64,000 bases of DNA from an uncultured Clostridia bacterium (lineage in GTDB: Bacteria > Bacillota > Clostridia > CAKSNL01 > HGM11501). A program made the translations under genes and the position numbers. Under the pieces are notes generated by a model. That model made no database searches, had not been told where the DNA came from, and saw nothing but the letters and a program-made list of their open reading frames with translations. Location of the stretch: assembly GCA_934476235.1 (NCBI GenBank), contig CAKSNL010000003.1, forward strand, positions 62,001-126,000, read 5' to 3'. Position 1 is the first letter of the stretch; each line of letters starts with the position of its first letter. Below are positions 32,889 to 40,770 of the stretch, one piece after another.

Positions 32889-35831
32889 ATGAAAAAAATC
32901 ATTGCGCTTTCTATGGCTTTAATGATGCTTTTGTCATTGACCGTAGCGGTAAGCGCGGACGGCAGCTCCGATTTCATTGCCGCTGTTTCCAATGTCGGCA
33001 ATTACGTTGTCTGGGGCGGTCTTGAAAGAAAGGGTCTTATTGACACGGCAAATGAACTTTACGCCGCGCTTACGGACGGCGAAAAGGCGGCAGATGACGT
33101 TACTGCGGCGAAGGCGACCCTTGATACTTATGTGACAAACTATAATTCGGCGACAAATAACGGTACCTTGACCGAGGTTTCGCTTGCCGGCAACGCGACT
33201 GTTACCGAGGCTGCGACATATAAAAAGAGCGACGGAACAAAGAAGGAAAGCAGTGATATTGGGTCTAAAGAAAAGCTCGTGGACGGCGCCGTTACCGATA
33301 AAAACACCAATGGAATTTCAAACGGCAATTATGCTCCGGCAAACTGGGCACTGGGAGACAAGACCGATGGAAAATATAACAGTGATTACTATATCAGAAT
33401 AAAGCTTGACTTAACGAACGCAGAGGAACTTTCGGGCGTGCGTGTTTACGCAAGAAAGGGTGACGGTGCCACATCATATCCCCCGGGAAGTGCTGCAGTC
33501 AGCGCTGATATAGAAGTATATGATGAAAATGAAAACGGCTATTCAAGCACCACCACCGCGATTATGGCAGTTGTCGATCAGTATGCATTTACTAAGACAC
33601 AGCAGGCAAATACGGATACAGACTATGCGTATTGCGATTTTGTGCTCGATAAAACGATTACGGGAGCCAAGACGGTAGTCGTGAAGGTCAATGCACTGGC
33701 AGGAAATAACATTCACTGGGGCGCGGAGGAGATAAGACTTTTAAAAGACGAAGCTAAAACTTCCTATTCTATTGTTTCCCTCACAACACAGACCGCGGCT
33801 TCTGCGATTGACGCAATAGGCAACTACACTGTCTGGGGCGGACTTGAAAGAAAGAATCTTATCGACAAGGCACAGGCTGAGGTAGATAAGCTTTCCGATT
33901 CGCAGAAGGATGGAATTTCCGACAAAATCACTGCACTTGAAACATACAAGGCAAACTATAACAGTGCAACAAGTAACGGTACCTTGACCGAGGTTTCGCT
34001 TGCCGGCAGCGCGACTGTTACCGAGGCGGCGACATATAGCTACAGTACCGGGCAGCTTGTTAAAAACCTCAGCGGCAACAAGGATAAAATTGCGGACGGT
34101 GTTGTAACCGATATAAATACAAAAGGTAAAGATAACGGCGCAGACACCTTTGCCCGCGGCGATAACGCGATGGGGACGAACGGTGTAAAGAACAGCGACT
34201 ATTACCTTAAGATAACGCTTGACCTTACGGCGGCAAAGACATTTTCGGGAATCCGCGTTTACAACAGAAAAGGCGACAATACAACTGCATATGTTGCGGG
34301 CGCGATTTCAACCGGAGCCGAGATTGAGGCATACAAAGGCAGCGCGTCTTACAGTACGGGAAAGATTAAGCCGGTTCTTGCTTCCAACGGATATACATTC
34401 GGATTAACAGCCGTGAAATACACAGAAAGTGACTATGCTTACTATGACATCGTGTTCGATAAAAGGTTAACGGATGCTGATAAGATCGTTATTAAGTTTA
34501 CGGATAACGTTAACGATCAGAATCCCCACTGGGGCGCGGAGGAGATCCGCCTTCTGGACGATTCGACCAAGACGGAATACTCCATCGACAGTCTTGCGAC
34601 TGAAAACGCGGTTAACGCGATAAATGCGATAGGCAATTACGCTGTCTGGGGCGGTATCGAGAGAGGAAATCTTATCGCTAAGGCGGACGCCGAGCTTGGA
34701 AAGCTTACCGACGAGCAGAAGGCATTGATTCCCGAAGCTTCAATGACTAAGTATAATGAATACAAGGCAAACTATGCTCAGGCGACGAATGACGGCGCTT
34801 TAACAGAGGTCTCCCTTGCCGGAAAAGCAACGGTTACGGACGCGGCGACATACAAAAAGAGCGACGGAAGCAAGGTAAAGGATATTAACGGTATCGCCAG
34901 CAAGAACCTTTTGATTGACGGCAGCGTCACCGAAAAGGACACAAAGGGTTCTCAGAACGGCAACTTTACCTCTGCCGACTATGCACTGGGCGAAACCGCA
35001 TATGACAGTGACTACTGCCTTAAGATAACGCTTACGCTTGACAATGCGGATGACTTTGCGGGCGTGCGCATTTACTCAAGAAAGAATGCAGGCGTAACCT
35101 CTATTAACCCCGGAAATATCGCAACAAGCATGGACGTTGAGGCTTATGACGCTGACGGAAATTGTTATAAGAGCGGCACAGAGGCGGTTATGGCAATCAC
35201 GGAAACGGGCTACGGACACACCTCCGTAACGCAGGCAAATACCGACGCTGACTATGTGTTCTGCGATTACTACTTTGCAAAGACCTACGGAGACGTTAAG
35301 ACGATCGTTATTAAAATCAACCGCCTTGCGGGAAATAACCGCCACTGGGGCGCTGAGGAGATACGCCTCCTGAAAGATACATCTAAGACAACCTCGTCGG
35401 TTACAGAGCTTTTGAGATCCTCTGTTGTTCTCGGCACTCCGACATATCAAAGCGGCGTTTATGAGGACGATAATAAAGGTATAATCCGCTTCATCACAAG
35501 CTTTGATGAGATATCGGAAAATGCCGAGATCTCATCCTTCGGAACATACGCTATTAAGGACGGAGGCGCTGCCTTCGGCGAGAACAGTACTGTAAACGAG
35601 AACTGCGCGGTATATACCGTAAACGGCTTGGGCGAGTATGACCCCCAGAGGCAGCCTGTCACGGGCGAAAGCTTTTCGGCGGACATTACGGGAATTGATG
35701 AAGCTAATTTCACCGATAAGGTTTACGCGATAAGCTTTGTTAAGATAGAGGGCTATAACAACCTTATCATAAGCGGCGTGATTACGGACGCGACAGTTAA
35801 CAGTGAAAATAAATTAGTAAAGGAGCAGTAA
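32889..35831 (+). CDS. Secreted protein with three ~270-residue tandem repeats
   Basis: The product has 980 residues; a signal peptide (about 1-23) is followed by three repeats starting near residues 34, 310 and 579. Each begins (A/S).GNY.VWGG.ER, runs through a short helical part and LTEVSLAG.ATVT.AATY, then a discoidin-like sandwich ending HWGAEEIRLL. The repeats share near-identical DNA stretches, so expansion was recent. A separate C-terminal domain (about 850-980) may be an adhesion or polymer-binding module. The G(V/I)R(V/I)Y.RKG and HWG.EEI.L motifs relate it to the repeats of the 1113-residue protein upstream. It has no CuAO-N domain and no wall anchor. Function unknown, probably surface binding. 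Start ATG after AGAAAGGAAGG. Confidence 0.75.
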   Translation: MKKIIALSMALMMLLSLTVAVSADGSSDFIAAVSNVGNYVVWGGLERKGLIDTANELYAALTDGEKAADDVTAAKATLDTYVTNYNSATNNGTLTEVSLAGNATVTEAATYKKSDGTKKESSDIGSKEKLVDGAVTDKNTNGISNGNYAPANWALGDKTDGKYNSDYYIRIKLDLTNAEELSGVRVYARKGDGATSYPPGSAAVSADIEVYDENENGYSSTTTAIMAVVDQYAFTKTQQANTDTDYAYCDFVLDKTITGAKTVVVKVNALAGNNIHWGAEEIRLLKDEAKTSYSIVSLTTQTAASAIDAIGNYTVWGGLERKNLIDKAQAEVDKLSDSQKDGISDKITALETYKANYNSATSNGTLTEVSLAGSATVTEAATYSYSTGQLVKNLSGNKDKIADGVVTDINTKGKDNGADTFARGDNAMGTNGVKNSDYYLKITLDLTAAKTFSGIRVYNRKGDNTTAYVAGAISTGAEIEAYKGSASYSTGKIKPVLASNGYTFGLTAVKYTESDYAYYDIVFDKRLTDADKIVIKFTDNVNDQNPHWGAEEIRLLDDSTKTEYSIDSLATENAVNAINAIGNYAVWGGIERGNLIAKADAELGKLTDEQKALIPEASMTKYNEYKANYAQATNDGALTEVSLAGKATVTDAATYKKSDGSKVKDINGIASKNLLIDGSVTEKDTKGSQNGNFTSADYALGETAYDSDYCLKITLTLDNADDFAGVRIYSRKNAGVTSINPGNIATSMDVEAYDADGNCYKSGTEAVMAITETGYGHTSVTQANTDADYVFCDYYFAKTYGDVKTIVIKINRLAGNNRHWGAEEIRLLKDTSKTTSSVTELLRSSVVLGTPTYQSGVYEDDNKGIIRFITSFDEISENAEISSFGTYAIKDGGAAFGENSTVNENCAVYTVNGLGEYDPQRQPVTGESFSADITGIDEANFTDKVYAISFVKIEGYNNLIISGVITDATVNSENKLVKEQ

Positions 35832-35833
35832 AA

Positions 35834-35983
35834 ATGAAAACTAAGAAGACATACAACGCTCCTTTAGTGAGCATTGTAAAAATCGAAACAAAAGACGTTA
35901 TAATGGCAAGTGCCACATTGACCAAGGCAGACTTTTTCGGAAAGACGATAGAATCCAAAAAGGTTTACTTAGACATTCAGTAA
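35834..35983 (+). CDS. 49-residue YxxP-type small peptide, function unknown
   Basis: The ATG at 35834 lies three bases after the stop of the triple-repeat protein and eight bases after AAGGAG, so translation coupling is likely. The peptide begins MKTKKTYNAPLVSIVKIET, continues KDVIMASATLTKADFFGKTI and ends KKVYLDIQ. The YxxPxV start followed by a D-V-I-x-x-S step matches a widespread but uncharacterised class of about 50-residue Clostridia proteins. It also resembles the YxxP leader motif of lasso-peptide precursors. No maturation protease, cyclase or RRE gene is present in this window. Whether it is secreted, modified or structural is unknown. Confidence 0.7.
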   Translation: MKTKKTYNAPLVSIVKIETKDVIMASATLTKADFFGKTIESKKVYLDIQ

Positions 35984-35988
35984 GGGCT

Positions 35989-36210
35989 TTTGCCGGAGGG
36001 TGAGCATGCCGCACAGGGGGCTCTTGCCTTCATCGCTCCGCGGGGTTTGCACTCACCTCGGGCAAGCGCACCGCTGAATGAAAAATGCTTTCCGGATACA
36101 AAGAAAGCATCGCGGAAAATATCCGCACACTTACAATCGGTAATAGGGCGAAAGCCTTATTATATGTTCCTTCCGCCCGGGCTGTAAAGCGCTATCAGCA
36201 GTCCGGGCAC
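35989..36210. other. Chain of stem-loops in the gap after the small peptide gene
   Basis: No gene is visible in this 272-base gap. An outer stem, TTGCCGGAGGGTGAG with CTCACCTCGGGCAA, is followed by ATGCTTTC/GAAAGCAT (36085-36110), GCGGA/TCCGC (36112-36126), AATAGGGC/GCCTTATT (36142-36161) and GCCCGG/CCGGGC (36175-36208). It could be another multi-hairpin element or a structured 3' UTR. Confidence 0.5.
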
Positions 36211-36221
36211 CTTTTTAAACA

Positions 36222-36253
36222 AAAAAACATCAGTTTTTAAACTGATGTTTTTC
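36222..36253. terminator. Bidirectional terminator before the MerR gene end
   Basis: AAAAACATCAGTTT pairs with AAACTGATGTTTTT, with A- and T-runs on either side. It terminates the plus-strand transcript from 32889 and the minus-strand merR gene, whose stop is at 36256. Confidence 0.88.
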
Positions 36254-36255
36254 TT

Positions 36256-36687
36256 TTAATGCCTGTATTTTTTGAATTTTTCGGGAACCGCGCCGTCGTC
36301 AAGCGTTTTGTGAACCTCGGTCGTTCCCGCCTCTTTTGCGGTTTCGTAATACCAGTGCTTGTAATCGAGCATTCCGAGCGTTTCGTTAAGCTTTTCAATC
36401 TCTTTCAAAACTGCGCACCGGCGGCTGTCGATAAGCTCAAGCCGCTTTTCAATCGTTGCGTCTCCCTCAATGCACCAGTCAATAAACCGGCGTATTTCGC
36501 GAATCGTCATGCCCGTTTTTTTAAGACATTCGATAACCGCGATCCACTCCGAGTCCGCCTCCTTAAACATTCTGATTCCGCCGCCGCTTCTCTCCACGAA
36601 GGGGAGCAGCCCCTCCTTGTCGTAATATCTCAGCGTTGACGGCGCCATGTCAAATTTTTTCGCCATTTCACCGACTGTGTATAACAT
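36256..36687 (-). CDS. MerR-family transcriptional regulator
   Basis: The product has 143 residues from ATG 36687, which follows GAAGGAGGAAC; an upstream in-frame GTG/ATG stretch lacks a ribosome site. The winged HTH begins YTVGEMAKKFDMAPSTLRYY, then DKEGLLPFVERSGGGIRMF. A coiled-coil helix (about 80-120) follows. There is no metal-binding Cys set, so it is not a mercury sensor; it resembles the AdhR/YyaN subgroup that senses aldehydes or electrophiles. It is divergent from a CMD-cupin and an alcohol dehydrogenase. A typical MerR promoter with a 19-base spacer and a 20-bp palindrome precedes those genes. Confidence 0.9.
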   Translation of the reverse strand: MLYTVGEMAKKFDMAPSTLRYYDKEGLLPFVERSGGGIRMFKEADSEWIAVIECLKKTGMTIREIRRFIDWCIEGDATIEKRLELIDSRRCAVLKEIEKLNETLGMLDYKHWYYETAKEAGTTEVHKTLDDGAVPEKFKKYRH

Positions 36688-36797
36688 AACGGTTCCTCCT
36701 TCGTTAAGTTGATTTCCCGCTTCGCGCCCGTGCACTGTAGGGTCGATTCTCAGAATCGACCGCCGGGGGGTTGCACATGTTTACCGTGAGACTCCCG

Positions 36798-36917
36798 AAA
36801 AATCCTCCCTGAATTTTCTAATCGAAAATTCTTCCCTCCTTTAGCTCTTGAGGGCATAAAGGCTCCAAGAGCTAAAGGGAGCTGAGTTTTCCAAAGGAAA
36901 ACTCTGAGGGATTTTTC
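36798..36917. repeat. Multi-hairpin element, copy B
   Basis: The outer stem is AAAAATCCTCCC/GAGGGATTTTT. The left arm is GAATTTTC/GAAAATTC, the central arm CTTTAGCTCTTG/CAAGAGCTAAAG, and the right arm GAGTTTTCC/GGAAAACTC. It has the same layout as copy C at 39047 but the left arm differs completely in sequence and remains self-complementary. It occupies the 383-base gap between merR and its target genes. Confidence 0.75.
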
Positions 36918-36985
36918 AGTGCACCTACGCACCCGCACCACCGGTGCGGACAATAAAAAAATCCTTAAAAAAATTAAAAAAACTC

Positions 36986-37016
36986 TTGACTTAAAGTGCA
37001 CTTTAAGTAGTACAAT
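36986..37016 (+). promoter_or_regulatory. MerR-type promoter with 20-bp palindromic operator
   Basis: TTGACT (36986-36991) and TACAAT (37011-37016) are 19 bases apart, the over-long spacing that MerR proteins correct by DNA distortion. The perfect palindrome ACTTAAAGTG/CACTTTAAGT (36989-37008) fills the spacer. The target is the CMD-cupin gene at 37071. Confidence 0.88.
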
Positions 37017-37070
37017 AATGTTGAACTCATTATAACAGAGTTAAATAAAAAAGTCAATGGAGGTATTTTT

Positions 37071-37808
37071 ATGTGCTCGAAAAAACAGACCGCGGGGCGC
37101 GATAGCTTAGGCGAATTCGCACCGTTCTTCGCTCACTTGAATGACGACGTTCTTTTCGGAGAATCGTGGGCGAGGGAGGATGTGCTGTCGCCCAAAATGC
37201 GCTCCATTTTAACCTTAAGCGCATTGGTGAGCAAGGGAATGGTCGATTCGTCCTTTGCCTACCACGCCAAGACCGCCAAGGAAAACGGCGTGACGAAAAG
37301 GGAGATGGCGGAGATTTTAACGCACCTTGCCTTTTACGCCGGCTGGCCGAACGCATGGGCGGCGTTCAGAGCCGTTAAGGACCTGTATAATGATGGGGAC
37401 GGCTTTGTCCCGACCTTCGGACTCGGCGCGCCGAATGACGCGTATGCGAAATATTTTACCGGGAAAAGCTATCTAAATCCCCTGATCGACCCCGAAAAGA
37501 CTGTGTTTATGGCGAACGTGACCTTTGAGCCCGGCGCGAGGAACAACTGGCACGTCCATCACGCGTCCTCCGGCGGCGGGCAGATACTTTTGTGCACCGA
37601 CGGGGAAGGGTGGTACGGCGAGAAGGGCAAGGAGCCCGGAAGCTTAAAGCCGGGCGACACGGTCTATATCGCGCCCGGAGTCGTTCACTGGCACGGTGCG
37701 AAAAAGTCGTGCTGGTTTTCGCACATCGCCGTTGAGTGCCCCGGCAGGGACACGTCAAACGAATGGCTTTCGCCCGTGACGGATGAAGAGTACCCGGACG
37801 GGGAATAA
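37071..37808 (+). CDS. Carboxymuconolactone-decarboxylase-like domain fused to a cupin
   Basis: The product has 245 residues. The N-terminal CMD/AhpD-like helical domain (about 20-110) has LSALVSKGMVDSSFAYHAKT followed by a helix ending LTHLAFYAGWPNAWAA. The catalytic CxxC of AhpD is absent. The C-terminal cupin (about 125-235) has NNWHVHHASSGGGQ and GDTVYIAPGVVHWHGA, with His ligands for a metal. Such fusions are common beside MerR-controlled aldo-keto or alcohol dehydrogenases in gut Clostridia; the substrate is not established. It starts 55 bases after the MerR promoter and is followed within 22 bases by an alcohol dehydrogenase gene. A role in detoxifying reactive carbonyls is plausible. 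Confidence 0.85.
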   Translation: MCSKKQTAGRDSLGEFAPFFAHLNDDVLFGESWAREDVLSPKMRSILTLSALVSKGMVDSSFAYHAKTAKENGVTKREMAEILTHLAFYAGWPNAWAAFRAVKDLYNDGDGFVPTFGLGAPNDAYAKYFTGKSYLNPLIDPEKTVFMANVTFEPGARNNWHVHHASSGGGQILLCTDGEGWYGEKGKEPGSLKPGDTVYIAPGVVHWHGAKKSCWFSHIAVECPGRDTSNEWLSPVTDEEYPDGE

Positions 37809-37830
37809 TTACAAGAGGAGGTCGTTATAT

Positions 37831-38994
37831 ATGAAATTTGATTTTACCTATTACAATCCTACAAAAATTTACTTCGGAAAAGACTCGCTTTCAAACCTTT
37901 CGGGCGAGCTTGAAAACTACGGCAAAAACGTATTGCTGATGTACGGCAAGGGCTCGGTTAAAAAGAGCGGGCTTTATGACAGGGTCATAAAGATTTTGAC
38001 CGACGCTGAAAAGTGCGTGACGGAGCTTCCCGGAATCAAGTCGAACCCGACATATGACCAGCTTAAAGAGGGCGCCGCGCTCGTCCGCGAAAACGGTATT
38101 GACCTTATTCTGGCGGTCGGCGGCGGCTCCGTCATCGACTGCGCGAAGGGCATTTCCGTTTCGGCGTACGCAGAGGGCGACCCGTGGGAGAAATACTGGA
38201 TAAACTTTGAGGAAGTTAAAAATAAGGTCGTTCCCGTTGCCTCAATCCTTACCATGGCGGGAACGGGCTCGGAGATGAACGGCGGCTCGGTTATCACCAA
38301 CGAGGAGAAAATGCTCAAAAACGGCAGAGTGTTTGGACCCGAGGTCTATCCCAAATTCTCGATTCTTGACCCCGAGTACACCTTCACCGTTCCCGTGTAC
38401 CAGATGGCGAGCGGGATTTTCGATACTTTCTCGCACCTTTGCGAGCAGTATTTCTCGGGCGATGACGACAATGTGACCGACTATATCATAGAGGGTCTTT
38501 TGCGTTCACTCATCGCGAGCGCGAAAAAGGCGATGGCAAATAAAGAGGACTATGAGGCGCGCAGCAACATTATGTGGTGCGCGACGGTAGCGCTCAACAC
38601 GCTTTGCGGGCTTTCCAAGGAGACCGATTGGGAGGTTCACATGATAGAGCACCAGATCGGCGCGTACACCGACTGTGCGCACGGCGCGGGGCTTGCGGCG
38701 GTTTCTCCGGCGTATTATGAGTATATTTATAAATTCGGGAAAGAGAAATTCCGCCGTTTTGCCGAAAATGTCTGGGATATCGACACGAAGGAGATGACGG
38801 ACGATGAGGCGGCAGAGGCGGGAATTTCCTCGCTCTCCGGCTTTATCAAGATGCTCGGACTTCCTTTAAATATAAAGGAGCTCGGCGTGACGGAGGAAAT
38901 GATTCCCGAAATTGCCAAGTCAACCGTTCCCGGCGGCGGATATAAGAAAATGACCGCGGACGATATCGAAAAGGTCTTAAAAGCTTCCATGTAA
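37831..38994 (+). CDS. Iron-containing alcohol dehydrogenase (BdhA/YqhD-like)
   Basis: The product has 387 residues from ATG 37831 behind GAGGAGG; an ATG 48 bases earlier overlaps the previous gene and lacks a ribosome site. The type III alcohol dehydrogenase fold is shown by YYNPTKIYFGKDSL, the nucleotide motif LAVGGGSVIDCAKGI, and metal-ligand regions DTFSHLCEQYF and HGAGLAAV. The NADPH-dependent butanol or aldehyde reductase subgroup fits best. It would reduce aldehydes to alcohols under control of the MerR regulator, in operon with the CMD-cupin protein. Confidence 0.93.
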   Translation: MKFDFTYYNPTKIYFGKDSLSNLSGELENYGKNVLLMYGKGSVKKSGLYDRVIKILTDAEKCVTELPGIKSNPTYDQLKEGAALVRENGIDLILAVGGGSVIDCAKGISVSAYAEGDPWEKYWINFEEVKNKVVPVASILTMAGTGSEMNGGSVITNEEKMLKNGRVFGPEVYPKFSILDPEYTFTVPVYQMASGIFDTFSHLCEQYFSGDDDNVTDYIIEGLLRSLIASAKKAMANKEDYEARSNIMWCATVALNTLCGLSKETDWEVHMIEHQIGAYTDCAHGAGLAAVSPAYYEYIYKFGKEKFRRFAENVWDIDTKEMTDDEAAEAGISSLSGFIKMLGLPLNIKELGVTEEMIPEIAKSTVPGGGYKKMTADDIEKVLKASM

Positions 38995-39046
38995 GAAAAT
39001 TTAATGACTGCGAAAAAGTCAACCGTTAGCTTAAACGGGTGCACCC

Positions 39047-39164
39047 AAAAATCCTCCCGTCATTTGCTCCGCAAATGCCACCCTCCTTTAGCTCTTGAGG
39101 GCATAGAGGCTCCAAGAGCTAAAGGGAGCTGAGTTTTGCAAAGCAAAACTCGGAGGGATTTTTC
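39047..39164. repeat. Multi-hairpin element, copy C
   Basis: The outer stem is AAAAATCCTCCC/GGAGGGATTTTT. The left arm is CATTTGC/GCAAATG, the central arm CTTTAGCTCTTG/CAAGAGCTAAAG, and the right arm GAGTTTTGC/GCAAAACTC. Its left arm matches copy A, and its central arm and right-arm frame match copy B, so it links the two. It lies between the alcohol dehydrogenase stop and the GH28 terminator. Confidence 0.75.
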
Positions 39165-39192
39165 GACGCACACACCGTATGTAAGTTATAAA

Positions 39193-39222
39193 AACCCTCA
39201 GGACTATAAAGTCCTGAGGGTT
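39193..39222. terminator. Terminator overlapping the GH28 stop codon
   Basis: A perfect 13-bp stem, AACCCTCAGGACT/AGTCCTGAGGGTT, with loop ATAA. The TAG stop of the minus-strand GH28 gene (39204-39206) lies inside the hairpin, so the last five sense codons are part of the terminator stem. Confidence 0.8.
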
Positions 39223-40445
39223 ATGTTTTCCGCTTTGAAGCCTTTAACCGCCGCGGTATCAAACGACGTGTCGCGCGCGGCAATGTCAAGATTCTTAAAT
39301 GTAAAGTCCGAAAGGATATACTGCTTCGAGTCGGGCAGAACGTCAAAAAATTTATTGCACTCCACACGGCAGTTTTCCATCGTGATGTGCTCGCCGTACG
39401 AAAGCGGGATATCGCTTCGCCCCTTAAGGTCAAAAAACTGGCGCCAGGGGTTGATATTGATAAAATCTGTGACTTTGCCCGAAACGTCCGACACCGAGAT
39501 GTATTCGTACCTCTGCGGAGTGTCCGGGCGCATCTTTAACCATAAGAGGTTGACCGCGGACGAGACCTTTAAGCGGCGGACGACGATGTTTTTCGAGTGC
39601 ACGGACTCCGACCCGCAGGTGAGGCACCCGTGGCAGAAGCCGTACTCGCAGTCCTCAACTATAATGCGCTCGTTTATTCCGTTGTCGGGGTCGGTGTCGG
39701 CATATGGTCCCTTTCCGCCCTTTAAAACGACCGAATCGTCATTCACCGCCATGTAGCAGTTCTTTATCAAAACGTCGGAGCAGACGTCTAAATCGATCGC
39801 GTCCGTGCTCGGCGCGGGAACGGGGGAGGCGGGCGATAAGATGCGGCACCCCAAATACTTGACGCGGCGGCACTTATATAAGTGATTCGTCCAGAAATGC
39901 GAGTTCTGAAGCGTGACGCCGAATACCGTGACGTCCTCTGAATTGTCAATGTATATAAGCCTCGGGCGCTGCTCATCCTTGTTCGTGCAGCCGGGGTTCC
40001 ATTTTTTCCTGAGCCAGAACGCGCGCCAGGCTTCCTCGCCGTTCCCGTCGATAGTGCCCTCGCCGCCTATCACGAACCCGTGAACGCGGGACGCGTTGAT
40101 GAGCGCGGAAAAGTAGGTGCACGTTTCGCCCTCGATTCTCGTTTCGATGAGCGGATAGTCCGAGATTTTGGCGCTGCCCTTAAGCACGCCGCCCTTTTCT
40201 ATGTAAAGGTTCACGCCGTCTTTAAAAAAGAGCGCGCCCGAAAAATACGTTCCCTCGGGAATCACGATAACGCCGCCGCCATTTTCGTGAGCCTCATTTA
40301 TCATATTCTGTATTTTTTCTGTGCAGTCGCTGCCGCTTTCCGCCTTTAGCACATACCTTTTGCCGAGGGAGGAGAGTGCGGGAAGGTCAGCATCATAAAA
40401 CCACGGGTCAATTTTAGTCCCGTCGGGGAAAAATTCGTTTTTCAT
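39204..40445 (-). CDS. GH28-family polygalacturonase-like glycosidase
   Basis: The 413-residue protein has no signal peptide. The N-terminal pectate-lyase-like start has VIVIPEGTYFSGALFFK and a beta-helix fills the rest. GH28 active-site motifs are present in variant form: STDAIDLD (for NTDGID), NDDSVVLKGG (Asp pair) and FCHGCLTCGSES (for GHG). The final RIK-like motif is less clear. It probably cleaves oligogalacturonides, unsaturated or decorated, inside the cell. It has its own promoter and is monocistronic. Together with the GH28-like gene at 18221 it supports pectin use. Confidence 0.9.
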   Translation of the reverse strand: MKNEFFPDGTKIDPWFYDADLPALSSLGKRYVLKAESGSDCTEKIQNMINEAHENGGGVIVIPEGTYFSGALFFKDGVNLYIEKGGVLKGSAKISDYPLIETRIEGETCTYFSALINASRVHGFVIGGEGTIDGNGEEAWRAFWLRKKWNPGCTNKDEQRPRLIYIDNSEDVTVFGVTLQNSHFWTNHLYKCRRVKYLGCRILSPASPVPAPSTDAIDLDVCSDVLIKNCYMAVNDDSVVLKGGKGPYADTDPDNGINERIIVEDCEYGFCHGCLTCGSESVHSKNIVVRRLKVSSAVNLLWLKMRPDTPQRYEYISVSDVSGKVTDFININPWRQFFDLKGRSDIPLSYGEHITMENCRVECNKFFDVLPDSKQYILSDFTFKNLDIAARDTSFDTAAVKGFKAENITLRTL

Positions 40446-40465
40446 AAAAATTCACCTCGGATATG

Positions 40466-40494
40466 ATTATAATATAAAATCTTAAAATGCGCAA
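40466..40494 (-). promoter_or_regulatory. Promoter of the GH28 gene
   Basis: On the minus strand TTGCGC (40489-40494), 17 bases, TATAAT (40466-40471), with the ATG at 40445 behind GAGGTGA. Upstream, the perfect palindrome GCATAATTATGC (40537-40548) and a nearby TGCATAAT copy may be regulator sites. Confidence 0.65.
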
Positions 40495-40606
40495 TCCCTT
40501 TTATAAAAATGCATAATAAAAAGCGGCTATAATGGTGCATAATTATGCGGAAAATAAAATGAAAAATAAATATTTATGCTTTTTTGATGAATTTTATTAA
40601 TAATTA

Positions 40607-40635
40607 TTGACACCGCGGGATTATTATGTTATACT
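40607..40635 (+). promoter_or_regulatory. Promoter of the pyrimidine operon
   Basis: TTGACA (40607-40612), 17-base spacer, TATACT (40630-40635). Transcription would start near 40643, giving a leader of about 145 bases before pyrC. Confidence 0.85.
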
Positions 40636-40671
40636 TAAGAAAAAAATCTTTAAGTCAGATGCAGTGACGTC

Positions 40672-40770
40672 GGCAAGATTTGATAAACACGTTAAGACGG
40701 ATGAGGGGGAAAGCCCTTTTTCCGCTTGTTTCGCCATGGTCAAACCTTGCCTTTACGGTAAGGCTTTTTT
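40672..40770 (+). promoter_or_regulatory. Pyr operon transcription attenuator (antiterminator and terminator)
   Basis: The terminator is CCTTGCC (40745-40751), TTTAC, GGTAAGG (40757-40763) and six T, ending 17 bases before pyrC. The upstream GGCAAGATTTGA (40672-40683) can pair with TCAAACCTTGCC (40740-40751) at 11 of 12 positions, sequestering the terminator's left arm. A further GC-rich hairpin (about 40698-40724) lies between. This is the classic layout of pyr attenuation. A PyrR site consensus was not recognised and no pyrR gene is in the window, so the sensor is open. Confidence 0.75.
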
